From: Willaertia magna
Taxonomy: Eukaryota; Heterolobosea; Eutetramitea; Acrasida; Naegleriidae
Length of the DNA stretch: 10,436 bases
Direction of reading: 5' to 3'
Assembly (NCBI GenBank): GCA_902984215.1
Contig: CADWAF010000856.1
Coordinates: 1-10,436, forward strand
This document shows, one piece after another, positions 1 to 6,723 of this stretch (the first letter of the stretch is position 1; each line of letters begins with the position of its first letter). Made by a program: the position numbers and the translations under genes. Under the pieces are notes generated by a model. The model worked only from the letters and a program-made list of their open reading frames with translations, made no database searches and had not been told where the DNA came from.

Positions 1-642
1 CGTAGATTTTGTATTTGATTTTTGGGTATAAATAAATTCTAAAATTACAGAAGTAAATAGGGTATAGATTGTAATGGTCAACCATAAGAACATCATTAAA
101 TCAATTCCACGTAATAATTGAAATAATAAAGTTAAATCTAGAGGATAACCATTCTTTCTATAATTATTATACATTTGATTAGCACTCCATGTTAATAATA
201 ATAATCCCGCCAAATTTAAAAAGCCTTCTGAACCTTTTGCTTCTAAAACTGAATGACGATGTTCTGGAGGATGTGGAAAATTACCTATACGAATAGTTTC
301 AACTGTCGATTTAGTAGTTGTCGTAGTGGTTGTAGTTACTGTAGTAGTATTAGTAGTTTCTTCTTCTTCTTCTTCTTGTAAAGCCTTATTATTATTGTCA
401 TTTTCATTATTATTTGGACTATTATTATTAATGGAACTACTCTTTTCAACAGTTTGTTCAACCACTTGTTTCGTTAATATTACTTGTTGTTGTTGTTTCT
501 GTTGATTTGTTGTAGTATTATTCTCAACAAATTGTTGTTGACGTCCACCACCAACTGTAAGGCTTGGACTATTACTTCTATTCAACATAATTGTCTGTTT
601 AGCGTTCGTACTGCTCAACTTGGAGGTTGGTTTTGCTTTCAT
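1..642 (-). CDS. DGAT1/sterol O-acyltransferase-like MBOAT protein, N-terminal part (cut by window edge)
   Basis: The frame is open from ATG at 642 to base 1 (214 codons, no stop), so only the N-terminus is present. An in-frame TAA lies two codons upstream, which fixes the start. Residues 1-115 are low complexity: Gln-rich about 46-53, Asn-rich 72-86, a Glu run 90-95, and a Thr-rich stretch 96-110. From about 128 the pattern matches the start of the DGAT1/ACAT branch of membrane-bound O-acyltransferases: HRHSVL, then SEGFLNLAG, then a first membrane segment (about 142-155), NYRKNGYPLDL, and a second membrane segment (about 183-203). Family members make triacylglycerol or sterol esters from acyl-CoA in the ER. 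The catalytic Asn/His region lies beyond the window, so activity and the DGAT versus SOAT choice cannot be judged. Family assignment is recognition by eye and moderately sure. Confidence 0.62.
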   Translation of the reverse strand, partial: MKAKPTSKLSSTNAKQTIMLNRSNSPSLTVGGGRQQQFVENNTTTNQQKQQQQVILTKQVVEQTVEKSSSINNNSPNNNENDNNNKALQEEEEEETTNTTTVTTTTTTTTKSTVETIRIGNFPHPPEHRHSVLEAKGSEGFLNLAGLLLLTWSANQMYNNYRKNGYPLDLTLLFQLLRGIDLMMFLWLTITIYTLFTSVILEFIYTQKSNTKST

Positions 643-995
643 TTTTTACTTTTTGTAAAATCCTGCGTTTTTTGTTTTTTGCAAAACTAATTTTAGTTTA
701 AATGTTATTTTTGGACTTGTAGATGATGCGCATTGTTGTTTAGAAGTAATGATTGGAAAGAGGATTGTTTTGTTATTGAACAAACTTTGGAAAAGTTAAT
801 TTTAATGAAAGGCAAAGGGAAGAAGTTGGAGGTGATTGAATTTGGTTTTTTTGCTTCATTGGAAATTTAACTTGTTTTGTGAAAATGTATAAAATTTAAT
901 AAGCAATTATGATAATTAATTAATTTTTCACATTACTAAATATTCATTACTACTGTTCAAGGTTAAATTGTGAATCAATTTTAAAATATTTGTAA
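643..995. other. Intergenic: acyltransferase leader and dioxygenase 3' flank
   Basis: This 353-nt stretch separates two minus-strand genes. No frame of credible length or composition is present on either strand. The part next to 642 should hold the promoter and leader of the acyltransferase-like gene; it has T-rich runs on the plus strand (A-rich in the mRNA sense), as at other starts here. The 900-995 part is very AT-rich and probably holds the 3' end of the dioxygenase transcript. I see no structured element. Confidence 0.6.
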
Positions 996-1904
996 TTATT
1001 GAAAATGTTTAAGGATTTGTCTTTGATATAAAATTTTATCAACATTAATTAAGGAATAATCATAACATGGAATCCACACAGTTATTGTAGTTCTTGGAGG
1101 TGTCACTTCTTCTTCTTTAACATTTTCTTTATTTTCCTCAACATTATTATTATTGTTAATGGGAATAATAGGTGTCACAGAATGAACTACAATATCACTA
1201 TAAAATAGAACAGCTCTATTACAAATAGGTTCAATATCAATAGTTTCATCTTCTTTATAAAGATCTTTTGATGGTTTAAATATTCTTAAATTACCACCTT
1301 TCCAATTTCTATTTTCATTTGGTGTTGTATAATAAACAATTGTTAATTTTCTTGTATCAAATTCATTTGTTCCATCATTATCAAAATGTTTAGGTAACAT
1401 ATTATGAAAATCTTTACAAAGTGCAACCTTATTGTAAAATGGAAAATTTGTTTTTTGTGATTCAGCCAATGACCATTGTAATTTTAAAATTTGTTCAAAT
1501 AAAATTTTTTGAAAGTAATTTCCAATGCATAAAACTAGAGAAGATAAAAACTGTTTGTTTTCATCTTCTTCTTTGTTCTTATCGTTCAAGTAAATTGTGT
1601 AAAAAGGATCTTTTCCTAATACCTCCGTAACTTGACCTGTTTCTTCATCTTCAATAACAGATAATTCTTGTTTTAGCTCATTAGATTTGTACAAGTTTAC
1701 AATTTGCGCATAAGAAAATGATTTTAAATCAATATCTTTAAATCTTTCATCTTTTGGAAGAAAATTATCAATTACACAATAAGATTTATTTGTTAAATCG
1801 TTAACTACTTGTTGTTCAAATCCTTTCCAATGTTTTGTTAAAGTTTCTTCCATTATTAACAAAGGAAGATGTTTATTAATCATATTGTTGATGTTTTTGT
1901 ACAT
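996..1904 (-). CDS. 2-oxoglutarate/Fe(II) dioxygenase, HIF-prolyl-hydroxylase (EGLN/PhyA)-like
   Basis: The 302-residue protein has the double-stranded beta-helix core of prolyl 4-hydroxylase-type dioxygenases. Iron ligands are H173 and D175 (KHFDND) and H241 (VVHSV); R271 (RTTITVW) is the likely 2-oxoglutarate-binding arginine. The order RKLTIVYYTTP, W201, GGNLRIF (203-209), DIEPICNRAVLFYSD and ITVW follows the EGLN/PHD oxygen-sensing branch; in Dictyostelium the relative PhyA hydroxylates Skp1. Known enzymes of this branch use O2 and 2-oxoglutarate to hydroxylate a proline; the substrate here is inferred, not shown. An Asn/Glu-rich insert (about 250-268) separates the last His from the Arg. 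The first Met is 2 nt from the preceding gene's stop but has an A-rich context; Met18 (ATG at 1853-1851) is the alternative start and leaves a 53-nt gap. No intron or targeting peptide is evident. Confidence 0.85.
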   Translation of the reverse strand: MYKNINNMINKHLPLLIMEETLTKHWKGFEQQVVNDLTNKSYCVIDNFLPKDERFKDIDLKSFSYAQIVNLYKSNELKQELSVIEDEETGQVTEVLGKDPFYTIYLNDKNKEEDENKQFLSSLVLCIGNYFQKILFEQILKLQWSLAESQKTNFPFYNKVALCKDFHNMLPKHFDNDGTNEFDTRKLTIVYYTTPNENRNWKGGNLRIFKPSKDLYKEDETIDIEPICNRAVLFYSDIVVHSVTPIIPINNNNNVEENKENVKEEEVTPPRTTITVWIPCYDYSLINVDKILYQRQILKHFQ

Positions 1905-1906
1905 TT

Positions 1907-3712
1907 TTATTTTCTTTTTTTGAATAACCTGCCAAGGAGACCACCTTTACCGGTGGAGACCATGTTCTCTCTTATTGTGTCATAAGCTTGATAGAATTTT
2001 GTTGGTTCTAATAGTCTTTTAACATCTCCTATTGCTGCAAGTGCTGGTTGTTTATCTGCTGCAAAGAAAATTTTATCAATTATATTTAAAATATCTTCTT
2101 TTGTGACTTGATTTACACCATTTGTTAAATGGTCAACTCCATTATATTTTCCAATCATCATAATGTCATTAATAGCATTTAATACTAATGCATTATTCTC
2201 TTCTAAATTATTTAATAATAAAATCTTATATTGAGTTTTAGCCATTTCAATACTTTCATCTGTAACGTGTTCTTTTAATTTATCTAATAAAGTTAACATT
2301 GCCACTGAAATATCCATTGGATTTCTTTGTTCATGTTGAACACTTGCATGAATTGTAAATATTCCAGTATCTGAATAAGAATAATGTTGTGCAATCATAT
2401 TATCAAATTTAAAGTGAGGAATATAATATCTATTAATAATACTATGTAAGCCTTTACCTGGACCACCAATAGAGAAAGCATCACCTCCACCTAACATTGT
2501 TTCCAAAACATTTAAAGTAAATAAATCTTTTCCTCCATTAAAACCAATTCCTTCAAATGAAAGTGCACAAGATGTCATTGCAGGAATGTTTTGTAAATAA
2601 AGTGCTTGTGGTCTCTCTAAGAATTCTAATAAAACAGTTTCAGGTTTCCATTCAGGTTTTACATATTCCACTTGATGATTATTGTTCTTTAAGGCTAATT
2701 CATCAAAGTCCATATATTTATTTACATAATCAACTAATCTTTCATGTTCAATACCAACAGCTACAACATAACATCTACTTGGTACATAGAATTTATAAAA
2801 GTATTCATATAAAAGTTCAGGTGTTGCATCTTCTTTAATAAATAATGAAGGATTACCTAAACCACCCTTTTCTTCATCTATTCCAAAACATGATTGTAAA
2901 ATACTATCAGTTAAAATTGTAGAGTTTGTTGGACAAGTTAATTCTGCTTCTAAATTTGCCCTTAATACCTCAATACCTGCGTCAATATCTTGTTGAAAAA
3001 ACTTTGGATGTAAAGTTGTATCTCCTAAAAATTCAACACCTAATTCTGCTTTATCTTTTGTACAAGTAATTAAAAACGAATGGCTTTCATGTTCAGCAGT
3101 TGATTCATACATAATTTTATCTTCTAATAAACCTTTTACCATATCTTTAGTAAATTTTCTACTTTCATCAAAAGCCAATCTATTAATAATAGAAGAAACA
3201 CCAAATTCATTAGATTTTTCATATCGCGGTCCAGCTTTAAAGGAAACACAGATTGTTGTCAAGGTTGTGTGCTTATTTAAAGTTGCAACAGTTAAACCAT
3301 TTGGTAAAGTTGTAACTTTAATGTCATTATCTTGAAAATGTATTGTTGGTGTAATAACTTCTAGGTTTTTTTCATCAAATAGAGGTTGAGTTAAATCTGG
3401 AAGTCTTGCTGGTTTATGTTTGTTTGAAGGTTTAGGTAGTGGACCTTTACTTTTAATTGCATTAATCATTGATTTAAGTTCTGCTTTATTAATTGGTTGT
3501 GCTCCTACTTCTAATACCGGATTGTCTTTAAATAATTCTTCAACATCGGGAACTTTTAAATTTTTAATTTCGGTATTTTTAACATCATTCAATAATAAAT
3601 TTTTGTTATAAAATTGCTTCTTATTTGTTACGAATAATGGTGAAAGTATTGTTGACTTATTGTTGTTATGTTTAACACTTGAGGTAAAAACCCTTTTGCA
3701 TACTTGTTTCAT
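1907..3712 (-). CDS. PMPCA: Mitochondrial processing peptidase, alpha subunit (M16 family)
   Basis: The 601-residue protein is the non-catalytic, substrate-recognising subunit of the matrix peptidase that removes presequences from imported proteins. Residues 1-24 are basic, Ser/Thr/Asn-rich and lack acidic residues, as in a matrix-targeting signal. The M16 N-terminal domain starts near 131 (VTTLPNGLTVATL) and continues KAGPRYEKSNEFGVSS. Where the beta subunit has its zinc motif HxxEH, this protein reads INRLAFDES (176-184), as alpha subunits do. The glycine-rich loop LGGGDAFSIGGPGKG (407-421), used by alpha-MPP to bind presequences, is complete. The inactive M16 C-terminal domain spans roughly 297-510. 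At 601 residues it is longer than yeast or human forms (about 480-525), mainly from about 100 extra residues before the first domain. The gene is intronless, and its ATG follows an A-rich leader. Confidence 0.95.
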   Translation of the reverse strand: MKQVCKRVFTSSVKHNNNKSTILSPLFVTNKKQFYNKNLLLNDVKNTEIKNLKVPDVEELFKDNPVLEVGAQPINKAELKSMINAIKSKGPLPKPSNKHKPARLPDLTQPLFDEKNLEVITPTIHFQDNDIKVTTLPNGLTVATLNKHTTLTTICVSFKAGPRYEKSNEFGVSSIINRLAFDESRKFTKDMVKGLLEDKIMYESTAEHESHSFLITCTKDKAELGVEFLGDTTLHPKFFQQDIDAGIEVLRANLEAELTCPTNSTILTDSILQSCFGIDEEKGGLGNPSLFIKEDATPELLYEYFYKFYVPSRCYVVAVGIEHERLVDYVNKYMDFDELALKNNNHQVEYVKPEWKPETVLLEFLERPQALYLQNIPAMTSCALSFEGIGFNGGKDLFTLNVLETMLGGGDAFSIGGPGKGLHSIINRYYIPHFKFDNMIAQHYSYSDTGIFTIHASVQHEQRNPMDISVAMLTLLDKLKEHVTDESIEMAKTQYKILLLNNLEENNALVLNAINDIMMIGKYNGVDHLTNGVNQVTKEDILNIIDKIFFAADKQPALAAIGDVKRLLEPTKFYQAYDTIRENMVSTGKGGLLGRLFKKRK

Positions 3713-3885
3713 TTTTTCCTTCAGCGTAGTTTAAATATTTTGTAAGGAAGCACTACGCAAAAGCATTTATGCTGGGTGGGTGCGTAGGATTCATAAATAG
3801 CTCTAGAATTTAAATTTGCCTCAAGTAAGTTATGAAATAGATTGGTTTTTCAATGCTCTATAGTTTTGGTGAGTTAGCAGAGTTA
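3713..3885 (-). promoter_or_regulatory. Compact upstream region of the MPP alpha gene, with repeated GCGTAG motif
   Basis: This 173-nt gap between dehydrogenase stop and peptidase start must contain the peptidase promoter. It is less AT-rich than other gaps. The hexamer GCGTAG occurs at 3724-3729 and 3782-3787, with its reverse complement CTACGC midway at 3753-3758, so the three copies start exactly 29 nt apart with alternating orientation. The first two extend to a 7-nt inverted pair (GCGTAGT/ACTACGC). A role as a factor-binding site is inference. Confidence 0.4.
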
Positions 3886-4763
3886 TTATTCCATGTGCCA
3901 TCCATGAGAGGCAATTAATGATTGTCCAGTGAATGCATTAGTGTTTTTTGTGGCAAAGAATAAACAACTCTGTGCAATGTCATCGGCAGTGGTTGGTTTA
4001 CCATCAACTGTTCCACTTAGAAACATGGTTTGAATTACTTCCTCTTCTGTCATATTTAATAATTTAGCTTGTTCAGGTATCTGTCTCTCAATGATAGGTG
4101 TGAAAACACAACCAGGGCAAACTACATTAGATGAAATATTGTATTTAGCATAATCTCGAGCGACAGACCTTGCCAAGCCAACAACTCCATGTTTTGCTGC
4201 CACATAAGGAGCTTTCCAAGGACTTGCTTGCTTTGAATGTACCGAACCAATAAAGATTAATTTACCTCCTTCTTTTTGTGACATCATTTGCTTAATCGAC
4301 TCCCTTGCACAAAGGAAAGCGGCGTCTAAATGAACAGCTATTATTTTGTTCCAATTTTCAAAAGATAATTTGTCAATTGGATCTATATGTTGGAAGCCTG
4401 CATTACATACAACAACATCTACATTCTTTGAGGTCCTATTCTTAATATATTTAAAAGCTTCAACAACTTGAACCTCTTTAGTAACGTCTACCTCTAAAGA
4501 AATATGGTTTATATTATTATTTGAATTTAATTTAATTTCGTTAATTGTTTTTTCAGCTCCTACTTTGTTGAGATCTAAAATTGCTATTTGACCACCCTCT
4601 TTTGCGAATAATGTAGCTATTTCTTTACCGATTCCACTTCCAGCTCCGGTTACCACACAAAGTTTATTGCTGAGTTTATTTTCTACTAATCTTGCAACAT
4701 TTAAATGAAAACATCTTGTTGTGGTGAATTTGTTTTTAGAGATCTTTTCATTTTTTTGTAATG
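3886..4763 (-). CDS. bdhA: D-3-hydroxybutyrate dehydrogenase, bacterial-type SDR (main exon; start unresolved)
   Basis: This short-chain dehydrogenase should interconvert D-3-hydroxybutyrate and acetoacetate with NAD(H). Counting the valine codon at 4656 as residue 1, it shows TGAGSGIG (3-10), CNAG (84-87), catalytic S138, Y151 and K155 (YVAAKHG), PG at 181-182 and a C-terminal SHGWHME. The stretches AGFQHIDP, GSVHSKQASP, RQIPEQAK and GTVDGKPTTADDIAQ are hallmarks of the 3-hydroxybutyrate branch, especially a bacterial form I recall from Ralstonia/Burkholderia. The nucleotide motif begins right at the GTG, so the true start is upstream. The frame stays open to a TAA at 4765-4767 but contains no ATG; that extension is rich in Lys, Arg and Thr and resembles a mitochondrial presequence. 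An upstream exon joined by splicing is the likeliest answer. Function is sure; the 5' end is not. Confidence 0.88.
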
Positions 4764-4888
4764 CTTAAAGGCAAGTTGGCTTTTCTTAGAAATACATTGT
4801 AATTTAAGCTGTAGCAAATTAAACTAAACTATTCAAATATTATTGTAAATTACGTCTCTTATGCGAATATCTATTTACTTTTAAGCAT
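4764..4888 (-). other. Proposed first exon (4879-4888) and 115-nt intron (4764-4878) of the dehydrogenase gene
   Basis: ATG at 4888-4886 begins the reading M-L-K plus one base, followed directly by a GTAAAT donor (4878-4873). An acceptor TTTAAG ending at 4764 restores the open dehydrogenase frame with matching phase (1 + 2 bases, codon ACA). The joined protein would be 295 residues with a basic, Ser/Thr-containing N-terminus starting MLKTLQKNEK. The other ATGs I tried between here and the main exon run into stops or need poorer splice sites. This is a model from sequence only; a longer 5' exon, another acceptor or a broken gene remain possible. Confidence 0.4.
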
Positions 4889-5034
4889 CTAATCCCTTCT
4901 TTCTTTGAACCTCATCTCATTTTGGTTGTGCTTCTCTTTTAAGCAAAAAATAAAAATATTTAACAAAAATAAATTTTTTAAAATAAAAAAAACAATAAAT
5001 ATTATTAAACAATAAATTAAAATCAATAGCATAG
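4889..5034. promoter_or_regulatory. Divergent promoter between dehydrogenase and ubiquitin-like gene
   Basis: The two flanking genes are transcribed away from each other, so this short stretch should serve both. The part from about 4946 to 5034 is almost purely A/T with long A runs, as expected for the leader of the plus-strand gene. The string CTTTTAAGCA occurs twice (4878-4887 and 4936-4945), the first overlapping the proposed dehydrogenase start. No clear TATA element can be singled out in such AT-rich DNA. Confidence 0.4.
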
Positions 5035-5942
5035 ATGATGAGACTTAAAGTATTATACAAGAACCATCGTTTAGTAGTTCCAGTTAACGACACTACTCAA
5101 TCTGTAAAACAATTAATATTTGATTTGGAGCAACGATTTATTGATCATGTCTGTTCCGATTTTCAAAAACAACACGATCCTAAGAAACACGTTAAAATTC
5201 ATCAATTAATGACTGGACCAATGCTACATTCCGAACATCATCAACACCCTAATCATAACAATAATATTAATGGATTTCTTTTTAATTTAAACGATAAAGT
5301 TGAAGATGTTTTAAGAGATGGAGATATCATTAAGGCTTTAGATGAACAAAGCTATATTGATTATCAATGTAAGTCTTTCATAACAATTTTTTTTTTACAG
5401 TCAACTGTGTTTCCCTCCAAACACCAAACAACTAATTAACTAACTATTCAACTTTTTGTATTTTTTATTATTCAATTAATATTTCCAAACCATAACAACC
5501 ACAACCACAACCATAACAATAAAAACAACAAACAGTGGACACCTTTTGCGATAGAAAAAGAAGTTGGTTACATCTAAGTAGAGATTTAATTCACTCAAAA
5601 GATTCAGTCTTTGGTGAAATTGGTTATCATAGAAAGAATAAATTATATTGCGTATTTGGAACACCACATCATAAACAATTCCACATATTTAGTTTAGATG
5701 AATTAAAGAACGCACCACATGGTCATGAAATTGGTATTGAAAGAGATTTTCTTGATACTTGGTATGTTTGTGCAAAATTTGAGAAACCATCTGTACAAGA
5801 GTTGAAAGAGGATAAGAAAATGGTTTGTGAGATTTCTCTTCATATTAAAACGGATGCTAATGATGAGAAGATTGAAATTCATCAAGTTTCAGTTCATGAA
5901 AAGAATGGACATTTATTGAAGGGAATAACTCGTTCTTTTTAA
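5035..5942 (+). CDS. Two-exon gene, unrecognised protein with ubiquitin-like N-terminus
   Basis: Exon 1 (5035-5368) and exon 2 (5536-5942) join in phase across a GT-AG intron, giving 246 residues; the junction codon is TTG (Leu112). Residues 1-105 look like a ubiquitin-like fold: a basic beta-hairpin start (MRLKVLYKNHRLVVPV), a helix-like DTTQSVKQLIFDLEQRF, then GFLFNLNDKVEDVLRDGDIIKAL near 80-102, with a His/Asn-rich loop at 65-78. This layout resembles the coilin N-terminal domain, but I would not name it on that basis. The C-terminal half is mixed charged, with FGEIGYHRKNKLYCVF and a Lys/Glu/Asp-rich end; I do not recognise it. There is no signal peptide or membrane segment. Two adjacent ATGs (5035, 5038) are possible starts. 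It is divergent from the dehydrogenase gene and convergent with the first histidine-phosphatase gene. Confidence 0.8.
5369..5535 (+). other. Spliceosomal intron, 167 nt
   Basis: The donor is GTAAGT at 5369-5374 and the acceptor is AACAG ending at 5535. A branch-like AACTAAC lies at 5438-5444. Splicing here joins two long open frames in phase, while reading through stops at 5437-5439. A second acceptor-like tract, a T run followed by ACAG ending at 5400, would leave a 32-nt intron and lead to an early stop in exon 2, so the 5535 site is preferred. Confidence 0.85.
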
Positions 5943-5946
5943 TAAA
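5941..5946 (+). terminator. AATAAA polyadenylation signal overlapping a stop codon
   Basis: AATAAA begins inside the TAA stop (5940-5942) of the two-exon gene. It is the only such signal directly at this 3' end, and the tandem repeat unit starts at once after it. Use as a polyadenylation signal is inferred from the eukaryotic consensus. Confidence 0.4.
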
Positions 5947-6144
5947 ATAGTTTATTTCTGTATTTATTGTCGTCAACTTTTAAAAATGTGAAAAATTGTA
6001 ATTAATTTTTTGATCTAGACACCTTAAATATTTACTTTTTAAGATGTGATTTGAGACACACAACCAAATAAAGTGTTGCTAATTTGAAATACAAACTAAA
6101 ACCACAATAGTGACGGCCATTATTCACTTCAAAAAACAGTATTT

Positions 6145-6181
6145 AACTGAATGGCAAAAAGAGTCATAATACCATTCAGTT
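6145..6181. repeat. Perfect 10-bp inverted repeat (hairpin), unit 1
   Basis: AACTGAATGG (6145-6154) and CCATTCAGTT (6172-6181) are exact reverse complements around a 17-nt loop, followed by A-rich runs. The equivalent in unit 2 (8546-8580) keeps the pairing with one G-U pair and one mismatch. It lies between two convergent genes, so a role at transcript 3' ends is possible but unproven. Confidence 0.6.
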
Positions 6182-6260
6182 TAGTTTATAAAAAAAATAA
6201 AAAAAAAATAAAAAAAAAAAAATTATTTATATCATTAAGATTCCTTTTTGGTTTCTTTAG

Positions 6261-6324
6261 TCACCGTTCATACTCTCAAAGAGAGTAGTGGGTTGATTGC
6301 CATATTCCTGGTGGATCTCCCATC
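6261..6324. other. 64-nt conserved, GC-rich block, copy 1 (possible structured RNA or relic)
   Basis: These 64 bases are identical to 8640-8703, whereas the surrounding intergenic DNA differs by many changes. I count 30 G/C of 64, far above the flanks. It contains a perfect hairpin: TACTCTC, loop AAA, GAGAGTA (6271-6287). CACC near its start can pair with GGTG at 6310-6313, and GGTGG (6310-6314) with CCATC (6320-6324), or alternatively GTGGG (6288-6292) with CCCAT. It resembles no tRNA or small nuclear RNA that I can name. A plus-strand frame with no ATG runs through it, but in the next 50 bases the two copies differ mostly at amino-acid-changing positions, arguing against current protein coding. 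Confidence 0.5.
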
Positions 6325-6723
6325 GCCACATAAGAGAAAACACAATTCCATTAACAAAGAAATACAATTTACTGATAAGTTTCTGTATTTATTTCAGAAA
6401 ATAGATAATAAATTACAAAAACAACAATTAATTAACGAAATATTATATTCCGTTATTTACAATATGCAATTATGGCGTTTGTAACAGATGGTTTTGTTAA
6501 CATTTCTACTGGTTATTTGTCTTTTATATTTTAACAAATAAATTTAGTTTTGATAAGATTAAATTTAAAAAAAGAAATTATTAAAAATATTATTTATTTT
6601 AATAATGAAACAAGTTTTGAGATAAATTTTGTTGGGACTGAAAAGTGATTTGAAACGAGTGGTTAGTAGAGAAGAGGCAGAGCGATTTGCATAATTATAC
6701 CTATTTTATTTAATTGTAACATA
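6325..6723. other. Intergenic 3' flank of histidine-phosphatase gene, unit 1
   Basis: The first 50 or so bases continue the conserved block with about six changes between units; after about 6450 the two units no longer align well until TACCTATTTTATTT near 6698. The stretch is AT-rich and lacks any ATG-started frame of convincing composition. TTTATT at 6705-6710 is AATAAA on the minus strand, 13 nt past the gene's stop, and is a likely polyadenylation signal. Confidence 0.5.

Noticed and set aside
484..690. 68-codon plus-strand frame
   Set aside because: It lies antisense to the Gln/Asn-rich start of the acyltransferase-like gene and shows no protein-like pattern of its own.
1907..3712. Catalytic beta subunit of the processing peptidase or a cytochrome bc1 core protein
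   Set aside because: The HxxEH zinc motif is absent and the alpha-specific glycine-rich loop GGPGKG is present.
5476..5885. Minus-strand frames at 5476-5667 and 5703-5885
   Set aside because: They are antisense shadows of exon 2 and the intron of the two-exon gene.
6261..6324. tRNA gene in the conserved block
   Set aside because: No cloverleaf, no proper A and B boxes, and no acceptor stem can be drawn.
6248..6484. A 78-codon plus-strand frame across the conserved 64-nt block
   Set aside because: It starts at TTG, has no ATG until well past the block, is stopped early in the unit 2 counterpart, and the copies differ mostly at amino-acid-changing positions after the block.
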